This document shows positions 52,833-59,973 of a stretch of DNA of 64,000 nt, piece by piece; position 1 is the first letter of the stretch; every line of letters begins with the position of its first letter. Under the pieces are notes generated by a model that made no database searches, was not told where the DNA came from, and worked only from the letters and a program-made list of their open reading frames with translations. The stretch lies in assembly GCA_011526585.1 (NCBI GenBank), contig WYBB01000054.1:1-64000 (forward strand). The letters are read 5' to 3'. The position numbers were made by a program, and so were the translations under genes. Origin of the DNA: Deltaproteobacteria bacterium (lineage in GTDB: Bacteria; Myxococcota_A; UBA9042; PHBI01).

Positions 52833-55787
52833 TCATCGGGCCGGCGGTACCTCGGTCGAGAAGTGCGTGCGGTAGGCGCCCCAGACGAGGTGCCAGTCGC
52901 GGATCCGGAGCGCGCTGTCTTCGGCCCACGGCGTGAGCGAGAGCGGCATGGCCGACTCGAACTGGAACCAGAGCGAGTGATCCGAGCCGCGGCTCGGCCG
53001 ATCGGCGCTCGCGTCATCGAGGCCGAGCGCGCGCTCGACGGCGCTGGCCATGACGCCGTGAGGGACGAGGCTCGGCGTGAGGAAGGTCACGCCGGGTTGG
53101 AAGGGCGAGCTCGGCGAGGCGTGCTCGCGGATGATGCCGTTGAGCTCGGTCGTGACGTTGCGGTGGAAGTAGGGCGGACGGAAGGTGCCTTCGCTCAGGT
53201 CCCAGCGCGGCACGAAGGCGACGAGGTCGAGGGCGTTGTGGCCAGGCTCGTCGAGTGGCGCCGAGATGACGGTGTGGGCGGACGGGTCGATGTGATCGAA
53301 GCGGCCGTTCATCACCGGCGAAAAATGTTTGAGATCATAGACGAAGGGCACCGCGTTGCCGTGCCAGGCGGCGACGTCGAAGGGGGAGGTGTCCTGGGTC
53401 GCCTCGTAGAGGACGCCGTCGAGCTTCATGGCGACGCGGTAGCCGGGCGCGAGGCGGTCTTCGTGGAAGGCGACCGGCGCGCGGAAGTGTCGCGGGTCGG
53501 CGAGGCCGTTGGCGCCGACCGGGCCGCGCTCGGGCAGGACGAAGCCCGGGCCGAAGACCTCGCCGACCCAGCCGCGCGCGGAGGCGCCGACGAGCTGCAC
53601 GCTGAAGCGCAGGCCGCGTGGGATGACGGCGATCTCGCCGGGCGAGACCTCGAGCGCGCCGAGCTCGGTGAGGATCGTGAGCGCGCCGTCTTGCGGCAGG
53701 ACGACGAGGTCGCCGTCGGCGTCGTGGAAGGCGCGGTCCTCCATGTTGCGGTTGGCGGCGTAGAGGTGCACGGCGTAGCCGCGGCGCGAGGACGGCGAGC
53801 CGGCGCCGCCGAGCGTGTGCAGGCCGTCGACGAAGTCGGTCGGGGCGGTCGGGATCGGCAGCGCGGAAAAGCCCGTGAGGTTGGGCTCGGCGGCACGGCC
53901 CGAGAAATCGCTGACGAGCGTCTTGTGCACGAGCGCCTCGAGGCGGCCGTGGCGTGCCGAGGGGCGCACGCGATAGAGCCAGACGCGGCGGTTGTGCGCG
54001 CGCGGCGCGGTGAAGCCGGTGATGTTGAGCTGCTCGGGGTAGAGGCCGTAGGGCGCGCGCCGCGGGATGTTGCCGTGAGGCGGCAGCGCGCCGGAGAGCG
54101 CCTCGGACGCGAGCGCGTTGCCGAAGCCGGTCGGCGGGGGCGGATCGACGAGGCCGCGCAGGTGCGGGCGCGCGAGCAGGCGGTGGCGCACGTGCAGGGT
54201 GTGGGTCTCGCCGGGGATCGGGAGGAAGGTCACGGCGCAGCCCGCCGCCTCGAAGAGGCGCGCCGTCGCCGCGATGCGCGTAGAGGCGACCCAGGGATCG
54301 CCGTCGCTCACCCCGAGGATCACCGGCGTACCCGCCACCGTCGGCGCGGGCGCGGTGAGCTCGTCGTCGGCGCCGATCGCGCAGCCCGAGAGCGCCACCA
54401 GCGCGGCGAGCCGCTGGCCGCGGCCCGCGAAGACCTCGCTCGCCAGGCACGCGCCCTGCGAGTAGCCGAAGAGCACGACACGCTCGGCCGGCGCATGGAC
54501 CAGCACGCGGTCGAGGACCTTGCCGACGGCGCCGACGGCCTCGTCGAGCTCGGCGCCGAGCTCGGCGCGCGGCGCGGTGAAGCGCCTGGTGTACCAGACG
54601 TTGCCGGGCGCGTGCGGCGCGACGACGGCGACCTCGGGATCGTCGCCGACGATCTCGAGCACTCGCCTGACGATCGAATCCGCGGTCGCGCCGCGGCCGT
54701 GCAGGGCGACGACGACGCGGCGCGCCGCGGCGATCTCACCGCGCAGCGAGACCGGCGCCGCCAGGCCCCAGTCCTCACGGCGCACGGAGCGTGAAGGGCG
54801 GCGGCCGTCGAGCGCCGCCATGAGCAGCTCGGCCGGCAGCTCGGGGGACTCGGCGACGAGCTGGTCGATCTGGCCGCGCGTGACATTCATCGCGGCGAGC
54901 GCGGTCGGCGCGCCGGCCGAGACCAGCAGATCGAAGAGCGTCGCCTCGAGATCGGGCAGTCGCAGGCGCGCCTCGATCAGCGCGACGACGTCGGGCGCGC
55001 TCGCACGCAGGCGGTTGAACGTGTGCGGCAGGAGCAGCGCGTGCAGGGCGCCGTGCTCGAGATCGAAACGACCGCCGAGGCGATGCGCGAGCCCGTGCTG
55101 CAGGCCCGGGGTGCCGACCTCGAGGCTCGCGGCGGCGAGCGCGGCGCCGTCGAGGGCTTCGGCGCGCGCACGCCGGCTGTCCGGGGAGCGCGCGAGGACC
55201 TCGAGCGCGGCGACGAGATGCGCGATGGCGTCGAGCGCGGCATCGCGGCGTTCCTCCGGAAGGAGGCCCGCCGCCAGGGCGGCGATCGGGTGCGCGAGCG
55301 CGTTCATCAGGCTCGTCACGGTGAGCGCCTTCGGCATCGCGAGCGTCAGCTCGACGTCGTGGATCACGTGCTCGGGGCGGACCTTCGGGTCGCGCCCGGT
55401 GCGCTTGTCGTGGGCGCGGGTGATCCCGAAGATGTCGGTCAGCTCGGAGCCGGAATAGGTCGTCGGGATCGCGATGAAGCCGAGCGGGTGATCGAGCTTG
55501 AGCGCCTTGCCGAGCCCGATCGCCGCACCGCCGCCGAGCGCGACGATCGTATCGGCGGCCGTGCGCGCGAGCATCGCGCGTGCCTCTTCGAGGACCGCTT
55601 CGGGCACGTGTCGGCGCGCGCCGGCGAAGACCTCGACGATGCGCTCCCCCGCGAGCTCGCGCACCCGCTCGGAGAAGCGCGCGCTGCCGCCGGTGACGAG
55701 AAGCGCGCGCCGGCTGCCGAGCGCGTCGAGGATCCGCGGCAACGCCGCGAGGGAGGAATGCCGCTCTGGAGTCCTGGCCTGTGACAC
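52833..55787 (-). CDS. Three-domain fusion: maleylacetate-reductase-like + serine hydrolase + homogentisate-dioxygenase-like
   Basis: One uninterrupted 984-residue frame. Residues 1-320: iron-alcohol-dehydrogenase/maleylacetate-reductase-like, with AIPTTYSGSELTDIFG, HDKRTGRDPKVRP, NALAH (His166) and GLQHGLAHRLGG (His231, His235). Residues 340-545: alpha/beta hydrolase of the phospholipase/carboxylesterase type, nucleophile GYSQG (Ser443), Asp497 in GDPWV, His529. Residues 552-984: homogentisate 1,2-dioxygenase-like, from TGFGNALASEALSGALPP on; iron ligands His875 and Glu881 (FHRNVTTE) and His910 (VPHG), catalytic His832 (DHIDPS), all at the spacing of the human enzyme. GTG 55787 has AGGAGG five bases upstream. 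Cytoplasmic ring cleavage of a hydroquinone-type compound plus later steps is inferred. Probably the last gene of the VKOR operon. Confidence 0.9.
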   Translation of the reverse strand: MSQARTPERHSSLAALPRILDALGSRRALLVTGGSARFSERVRELAGERIVEVFAGARRHVPEAVLEEARAMLARTAADTIVALGGGAAIGLGKALKLDHPLGFIAIPTTYSGSELTDIFGITRAHDKRTGRDPKVRPEHVIHDVELTLAMPKALTVTSLMNALAHPIAALAAGLLPEERRDAALDAIAHLVAALEVLARSPDSRRARAEALDGAALAAASLEVGTPGLQHGLAHRLGGRFDLEHGALHALLLPHTFNRLRASAPDVVALIEARLRLPDLEATLFDLLVSAGAPTALAAMNVTRGQIDQLVAESPELPAELLMAALDGRRPSRSVRREDWGLAAPVSLRGEIAAARRVVVALHGRGATADSIVRRVLEIVGDDPEVAVVAPHAPGNVWYTRRFTAPRAELGAELDEAVGAVGKVLDRVLVHAPAERVVLFGYSQGACLASEVFAGRGQRLAALVALSGCAIGADDELTAPAPTVAGTPVILGVSDGDPWVASTRIAATARLFEAAGCAVTFLPIPGETHTLHVRHRLLARPHLRGLVDPPPPTGFGNALASEALSGALPPHGNIPRRAPYGLYPEQLNITGFTAPRAHNRRVWLYRVRPSARHGRLEALVHKTLVSDFSGRAAEPNLTGFSALPIPTAPTDFVDGLHTLGGAGSPSSRRGYAVHLYAANRNMEDRAFHDADGDLVVLPQDGALTILTELGALEVSPGEIAVIPRGLRFSVQLVGASARGWVGEVFGPGFVLPERGPVGANGLADPRHFRAPVAFHEDRLAPGYRVAMKLDGVLYEATQDTSPFDVAAWHGNAVPFVYDLKHFSPVMNGRFDHIDPSAHTVISAPLDEPGHNALDLVAFVPRWDLSEGTFRPPYFHRNVTTELNGIIREHASPSSPFQPGVTFLTPSLVPHGVMASAVERALGLDDASADRPSRGSDHSLWFQFESAMPLSLTPWAEDSALRIRDWHLVWGAYRTHFSTEVPPAR

Positions 55788-55817
55788 GGTGACCTCCTGC
55801 GCGTCGATGACTCGTGC

Positions 55818-56804
55818 CTATCCGCTTCGCCGCCAGAAGTGAAGCCATGCCTCGTCGAGGTTCGCCGGCCGACCTTCGTGCGGCGCCGTCGGCGGCCCGA
55901 GACGCGCCCGCGCGATCGCCCCGAGCACGCTCTCGACCGAGTCGTCGGCGTACTCGACCCGCTCGCCACCGACCTCGCGATGCACCGCGATCCCGCTCGC
56001 CACCGCCGGCACCCCGATCGCCAGCGCTTCGGCCAGCGCCAGACCATAGGTCTCGATGCGCGAGGTGGAGACGAACACGCTCGCGCGCGCGTAGAGGTCT
56101 GCCAGCGCGTCGGCCTCGAGCCAGCCGGCGAAGCTCAAGCGCGCGCGCCGGGCCGCGTCGAGCGGCGCAAGGAACGCCTCGCGCCAACGCGCGTCGGCGC
56201 GCGGGTTGTCCGGCAGGCCACCGGCGATCACCACCGCGCGCGCCGGATCGTCGAGCACGCGCGCGACGACCTCGATCAGGAGGTCGGTCCCCTTGAGCGC
56301 GTCGAAGCGCGTCACCGCGACGAACGGTCCACCCTCGGCGCCGAGCGCGCGCGACACGTGCGGCAGCCGCAAGGGCGGCGCCAGCACCGTCACCCGCGCC
56401 GGGTCGAGGCCGGGATGATCCTCGCACAGGAGCTCGCGCGCCGCGCACGTACCGATCGTCAGCGCGTCGGCCTCCGCGAGCGCCTCTCTCTCCAGCCGCT
56501 CCGAGCGCGTCGCCTGCGCCGCCGTGAGCCCGCGCATCCTGCTCTGCCGCGCCTGCAGCACGTGCACCGTCATCACCGCCGGCACCCCGAGCCGCCGCGC
56601 CAGCGACCGCGCCGCCGGCCAGGCCAGCGCGTGATGGCAGTGCACGCACGTCGCGTGCGCGACCTCCGCCCCTTTGTGCACCTGCGCTGAATCACCGCTC
56701 AGTCGCACGTGGGTCGCGCCGGCGATCCGCGTCAGCCCCTCGATCGCCGCGCCCACGCCGCCCGCGAACGCCGGCCCGACGTGAACGATCCGCGGCGCGC
56801 TCAA
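55818..56804 (-). CDS. Glycosyltransferase, family 4 (GT-B)
   Basis: The product has 328 residues. The GT-B fold is shown by an N-terminal PRIVHVGPAFAGGVGAAI block and CVHCHHALAWPAARSLA. Donor-site blocks in the second half are FVAVTRFDALKGTDLLIEV and SRIETYGLALAEALAIGVP, the E-x7-E pattern of GT4 enzymes. Sugar and acceptor are unknown. The start is assigned to TTG 56804, which overlaps the TlpA-like stop as TTGA; no ATG lies near the domain start. The gene ends 30 bases before the start of the three-domain fusion and appears to belong to the same operon, with no obvious functional link. Confidence 0.85.
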   Translation of the reverse strand: MSAPRIVHVGPAFAGGVGAAIEGLTRIAGATHVRLSGDSAQVHKGAEVAHATCVHCHHALAWPAARSLARRLGVPAVMTVHVLQARQSRMRGLTAAQATRSERLEREALAEADALTIGTCAARELLCEDHPGLDPARVTVLAPPLRLPHVSRALGAEGGPFVAVTRFDALKGTDLLIEVVARVLDDPARAVVIAGGLPDNPRADARWREAFLAPLDAARRARLSFAGWLEADALADLYARASVFVSTSRIETYGLALAEALAIGVPAVASGIAVHREVGGERVEYADDSVESVLGAIARARLGPPTAPHEGRPANLDEAWLHFWRRSG

Positions 56805-57400
56805 CGAATCAGCTTCCGCACCGTGCCCCAGTCGTTTTCGTGCACCGAGCCGACGCGCACGCAGCGCAGCTGATCCTTCGGATCGACCAGCATCTGCACC
56901 GGCAGCATCGCGTCCGGATCCAGCCCGAGCTTGCCGAGGTAGTCCGACAGCGCCTCCGGGCTCTGCACCCAGGTCACCTTCGCCGGCAGCCCCTGCGCCA
57001 CGCGCTCGCGCAGCTTGGCCTCGTCCTCGTCCACGCTCCACAGCTCGAGCTCGAACGGCACGCCCTCCTTCTGGAAGGCGTCGCGCCACTTGCCGAGCAT
57101 CGGCATCTCCTCGAGGCACGGCGCGCACCAGGTCGCCCAGAAGTTCACCCAGCGCCAGCTCCCCCGCGCCGATTGCGCCGGCTGCCGCGTCGCCGGGCCG
57201 CTCCCCCACGGCTGCACCGCGCCCTCACCCGGCCACGACTTGTCGCAGAAGGTCGCAAGCGCCTTGGGGTCGCTCTCGCCCGTCACCGCCGCGGTGCGCG
57301 GCGGCACCGGCTCGGGCTTGGGCGCGTCCGGCCCCTTCGAGCACCCCGCCAGCCCCCCCACCGCCGTCACGGCGATGATCAGATGGCGCAGTCGATCCAC
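56801..57400 (-). CDS. TlpA/ResA-type thioredoxin-like lipoprotein
   Basis: The product has 199 residues. From GTG 57400 the sequence MDRLRHLIIAVTAVGGLAGC is a lipoprotein signal peptide with the lipidated Cys at residue 20, then a Pro-rich linker. The thioredoxin domain carries FWATWCAPCLEEMPML, so the active site is WCAPC as in TlpA/ResA; MLPVQMLVDPKDQL holds the cis-Pro region. It should act as a reductant or isomerase on the outer face of a membrane. The start lies 22 bases inside the 3-prime end of the OmpA-like gene. A VKOR-thioredoxin fusion is encoded two genes upstream. Confidence 0.87.
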   Translation of the reverse strand: MDRLRHLIIAVTAVGGLAGCSKGPDAPKPEPVPPRTAAVTGESDPKALATFCDKSWPGEGAVQPWGSGPATRQPAQSARGSWRWVNFWATWCAPCLEEMPMLGKWRDAFQKEGVPFELELWSVDEDEAKLRERVAQGLPAKVTWVQSPEALSDYLGKLGLDPDAMLPVQMLVDPKDQLRCVRVGSVHENDWGTVRKLIR

Positions 57401-58068
57401 GCGATGAACGCGCTCCGGTTGATGTCCTTGTCGTCGCATGCTTCGCCTGCCCGGCTGCGTTTCCAATCGCAGAAGCCGCCCTCGAGCTGGGCGAACTCCT
57501 CGCCGAGCCACAAGAGCCCGACCTGTCGCTCGATGTCGGGGTCGTTGAAGCGCTCTGTCAAGTGCGCGAGCACCGCTTTGGCCCGCGCCTCGCTCAGCTC
57601 GCGGTTCTTCTCGACCGAGCCCTCGGGCGACGCGCGCGCCACCACGAAGAAGAAGCTCGCCCCGCCGCGGTCGGCCCACGCCGCCTCGACCGCCTGTCGC
57701 CCCGCGTCGTCGAGCTCGGCCTTGGCCATGTCGTACTGGATGATGCGCACGCGCTCCTCGAGCGGCAGGAAGAGCTTGTTGAAGTCGTCGCCCGAGAGCG
57801 ACACGACCTTCGACGCGTCAGCCGGCCGACAGCCGCGCCCCTCCGCGCCGAGAAGCCCGCACGCGCCGGCGACGCGCCGCACGATCTGCTTGAGCTCGGC
57901 CGTGCAGTAGCCCTCCTCGGCCACCGACGCCGTCGCCACGCGCGCCGACTGCGGCTCGCTCGCGGCCAGGCTCTCGCTCGCGTCGCCGACCCAACCCGAG
58001 ACCAGCGTCGCGGGCACCGCCAGCGCCATCACCATCGGGACGAGATGTGCAAGCACGCCGAGACCCAT
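57379..58068 (-). CDS. Exported OmpA-like protein
   Basis: The product has 229 residues. The N-terminus (VLAHLVPMVMALAVPATLV) looks like a signal peptide or anchor. Residues about 110-210 resemble the OmpA C-terminal fold, with EKNRELSEARAKAVLAHLTER as the characteristic helix, but the usual peptidoglycan-binding Asp/Arg pattern is not clear. Five cysteines are present, two of them in GFCDWKRSRAGEACDDKD near the C-terminus. AAGGAGGT stands 7 bases upstream of ATG 58068. It lies 14 bases after the VKOR-fusion gene and overlaps the TlpA-like gene by 22 bases. It may be a substrate of the disulfide enzymes around it; this is inference. Confidence 0.75.
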   Translation of the reverse strand: MGLGVLAHLVPMVMALAVPATLVSGWVGDASESLAASEPQSARVATASVAEEGYCTAELKQIVRRVAGACGLLGAEGRGCRPADASKVVSLSGDDFNKLFLPLEERVRIIQYDMAKAELDDAGRQAVEAAWADRGGASFFFVVARASPEGSVEKNRELSEARAKAVLAHLTERFNDPDIERQVGLLWLGEEFAQLEGGFCDWKRSRAGEACDDKDINRSAFIAWIDCAI

Positions 58069-58082
58069 ACCGACCTCCTTGA

Positions 58083-59417
58083 TCACTGCGGCGCCGCGCC
58101 GGCCGCCTGACGCTCCAGCATGCGCGTCAGCGTGAACTCGAGCCCGAGATCGGTGTCCTCGTCGCACACGCGCGTGCCCGCGACGAAGAGCTGCGGCGTC
58201 ATCACCGGCAGCGCGTTGGCCACCGCCCAGCGCAGGCTCTTGTTGACCTTGGCCTTGGCCGCCGCGCTGCCGACGCACCCCTTGACCGCGGGGAAGCGCT
58301 GCTCGAGGTCGGCCTTGAGCGCCGCCTCGTTCGTCTTGCCGAGCTCGATGAGCCGCTCCTGCTCGGAGAACGCGTAGTCGAGCACCTCGGCCGTCGCCCC
58401 CGGCGGCGCGCAGATGAGGGCCTCGCTGACGACGCAGGCGCCGGGGTGCAGCGTATCCTTCACCATCCAGTTGCACTTCGCGTCGAGCGGGAAGAGCAAG
58501 ACGCGCATGTCGAGGCGTCGGTCGAGCTCGCTCGCGCGCAGGCGTCGGTCGAACGCGCGGCACGCCGGGCACAGCGGGTCGAGCACCGCGATCGCGTCGG
58601 TCGTGTTCGCCTCGGCCGGCAGCGGCAGGAGCACCCTCGCCTCGTCCTCGGTCTTGACCAGCTCGCCGCAGCCGCGCGTCACGCTGTGCCGTTCACCCGG
58701 CACGCTCGCGACGTAGAGCGCGACGAGCCCGCCGACGACCGCCACGCCCTCGAAGAACCACAGGAGCCAGCGCCCCCATGGCCGCGGCGTGCCCTCGGGC
58801 GCGGGCAGCGCGCGCACGTGCGCGATGAGCGCCAGGATGAAGGCCGCGCCCGACGCGGCGTAGATCCCGATGCAAGTCGAGCAGAACTCGCCGAGCTTCG
58901 TCGCGGAGATCACCGCGAAGACCGCGCTGGTGCCGACCGGCAGGAGCGTGCCGAGCAGCAGGAAGCCGGTGTCGCGCCGCGTCGTGTCGCGCTTGAGCCC
59001 GAGGTAGATCGAAAACGCCGCGAGGAAGGCGAAGACCCCGAGCGCCGGCAGGCTCACGGGGATCCCGCCCCAGAGGCTCGTGCGGAAGACCGAGCTGTAC
59101 GGCGAGAGCATCGCCGAGCGACAGCCGGAGGCGCCGAGCTCGCCCACGCCGCCCGGCAGGACCGAGCAGGAGATCGCGTGCTCCTGGCCGTCGAGCCACG
59201 TGATGAAGCCCTGGGTCGACGCCGCCGCGTAGAAGCACCCGAGGAGCGCCGCGAGCGCGACCAGCCACGGCCACACGACGCCGCGCCGTTGGGGGCGACG
59301 CCCGCCGCGCCCGTTCGGCGGTCCGTCATCACGCGAGACGCCGGCGGGTCCCGCCTCGCCCGGGTCGGGCGGCTCGATCGGCTCGTCCTGCTCGAACGCA
59401 GGATCTCTGTGGTCCAT
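58083..59417 (-). CDS. VKOR family membrane protein fused to a thioredoxin-fold (DsbA-like) domain
   Basis: The product has 444 residues. An acidic/Gly-Arg-rich cytoplasmic tail of about 45 residues is followed by five or so membrane helices. VKOR features: the loop pair CSVLPGG and GCRSAMLSPYSSVF, then IPVSLPALGVFAF, and the quinone-reducing CxxC in FCSTCIGIYAAS. After a last helix (GVAVVGGLVALYVAS) a periplasmic thioredoxin-like domain has DPLCPACRAFDRR as its CxxC and ALPVMTPQLFVAG as its cis-Pro strand. Such fusions oxidise periplasmic proteins and pass electrons to quinones, replacing DsbB and DsbA. It is the first gene of an operon with OmpA-like, TlpA-like, GT4 and the three-domain fusion. 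Confidence 0.92.
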   Translation of the reverse strand: MDHRDPAFEQDEPIEPPDPGEAGPAGVSRDDGPPNGRGGRRPQRRGVVWPWLVALAALLGCFYAAASTQGFITWLDGQEHAISCSVLPGGVGELGASGCRSAMLSPYSSVFRTSLWGGIPVSLPALGVFAFLAAFSIYLGLKRDTTRRDTGFLLLGTLLPVGTSAVFAVISATKLGEFCSTCIGIYAASGAAFILALIAHVRALPAPEGTPRPWGRWLLWFFEGVAVVGGLVALYVASVPGERHSVTRGCGELVKTEDEARVLLPLPAEANTTDAIAVLDPLCPACRAFDRRLRASELDRRLDMRVLLFPLDAKCNWMVKDTLHPGACVVSEALICAPPGATAEVLDYAFSEQERLIELGKTNEAALKADLEQRFPAVKGCVGSAAAKAKVNKSLRWAVANALPVMTPQLFVAGTRVCDEDTDLGLEFTLTRMLERQAAGAAPQ

Positions 59418-59444
59418 GGGGCTCCCGGAGGGATACACGCGCGC

Positions 59445-59473
59445 CTCATACGAACGTCCGGACGCGTTGTCCA
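59445..59473 (-). promoter_or_regulatory. Sigma-70-type promoter of the VKOR operon
   Basis: On the minus strand TGGACA (59473-59468, five of six), a 17-base spacer and TATGAG (59450-59445, four of six) predict a start near 59438, about 20 bases before the ATG at 59417, where GGAGGG is suitably placed at about 59427-59432. Confidence 0.55.
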
Positions 59474-59480
59474 TTCCGAA

Positions 59481-59500
59481 GTGCGAAAGGTACTTCGCAC
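59481..59500. promoter_or_regulatory. Inverted repeat upstream of the VKOR promoter, possible operator
   Basis: GTGCGAA (59481-59487) and TTCGCAC (59494-59500) form a perfect 7-base inverted repeat with a 6-base spacer. It ends 8 bases upstream of the -35 box of the VKOR operon, where an activator would bind. No regulator gene is adjacent. Confidence 0.45.
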
Positions 59501-59641
59501 CGATCGCCTGCCCGGTCTCTCGTCACGCACCTCGGCCCTGCCCGCATCAGGGCCCGCCGCGTGATCTCCCTTCCCCGTTCAACGGCACGCCCGCAGGAGA
59601 CCTCTTCGGGCCTTCCAGACCGCGGCGCGAGACGTGAATTA

Positions 59642-59668
59642 CTCGCGAGGGGCCACGCCCCCCGCGAG
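59642..59668. repeat. Strong 12-base hairpin in the intergenic region
   Basis: Arms CTCGCGAGGGGC (59642-59653) and GCCCCCCGCGAG (59657-59668) pair with one A-C mismatch around a 3-base loop. No T-tract follows on either strand, so it is not a classical terminator. It may be a repeat element or part of a small RNA. Confidence 0.5.
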
Positions 59669-59840
59669 CCAACTCCCTTAGCAACACATGCCGAATCAAG
59701 GGAGGAACCACCACACGCGCCAGACCCTATCGCAAGGGTCGTGCCAGCCATCGAGGCACCACGACAAGCGACGTTCGCACCCAACGAATGAGAACTGACT
59801 CATACATGTCCCCGAGGCTGCCGCACAATGCACTCGCCGG

Positions 59841-59855
59841 GTCTCAACTTGAGAC
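59841..59855. promoter_or_regulatory. Palindromic operator-like site upstream of the secreted propeller gene
   Basis: GTCTCAACTTGAGAC is a perfect palindrome with 7-base arms around a central C. A half-site-like GTCTCGA occurs 15 bases further on, at 59871. It lies about 120 bases upstream of ATG 59974 in AT-richer DNA and looks like a repressor or activator site. Confidence 0.45.
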
Positions 59856-59973
59856 AGTCAGAAATGCAACGTCTCGAAATGCACATCACCCGATACCCCG
59901 TTGAACCTCGGCGCGCGCCATCGTCTCCTGGGCTGCCGCGGCCGCTCACGCTTCCCACACCCCGGAGCTCGAC

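Larger units (their letters stand above)
59501..59973. other. Long intergenic region between VKOR operon and secreted propeller gene
   Basis: No credible gene is seen. Base composition is less GC-biased than in the flanking genes, especially 59670-59900. It holds the 12-base hairpin at 59642-59668 and the palindrome at 59841-59855, and must contain the promoter of the gene at 59974, which I could not pin down. Short frames on both strands lack ribosome binding sites and recognisable domains. Confidence 0.5.

Noticed and set aside
55818..57209. 463-codon version of the glycosyltransferase gene
   Set aside because: The first 135 codons are antisense-like Gly/Ala/Arg filler covering the TlpA-like gene in another frame; the fold begins at the TTG at 56804.
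59446..59791. Short frames on both strands in the 59.5-59.8 kb gap
   Set aside because: No ribosome binding site, atypical composition and no recognisable domain; the minus frame also overlaps the promoter of the VKOR operon.
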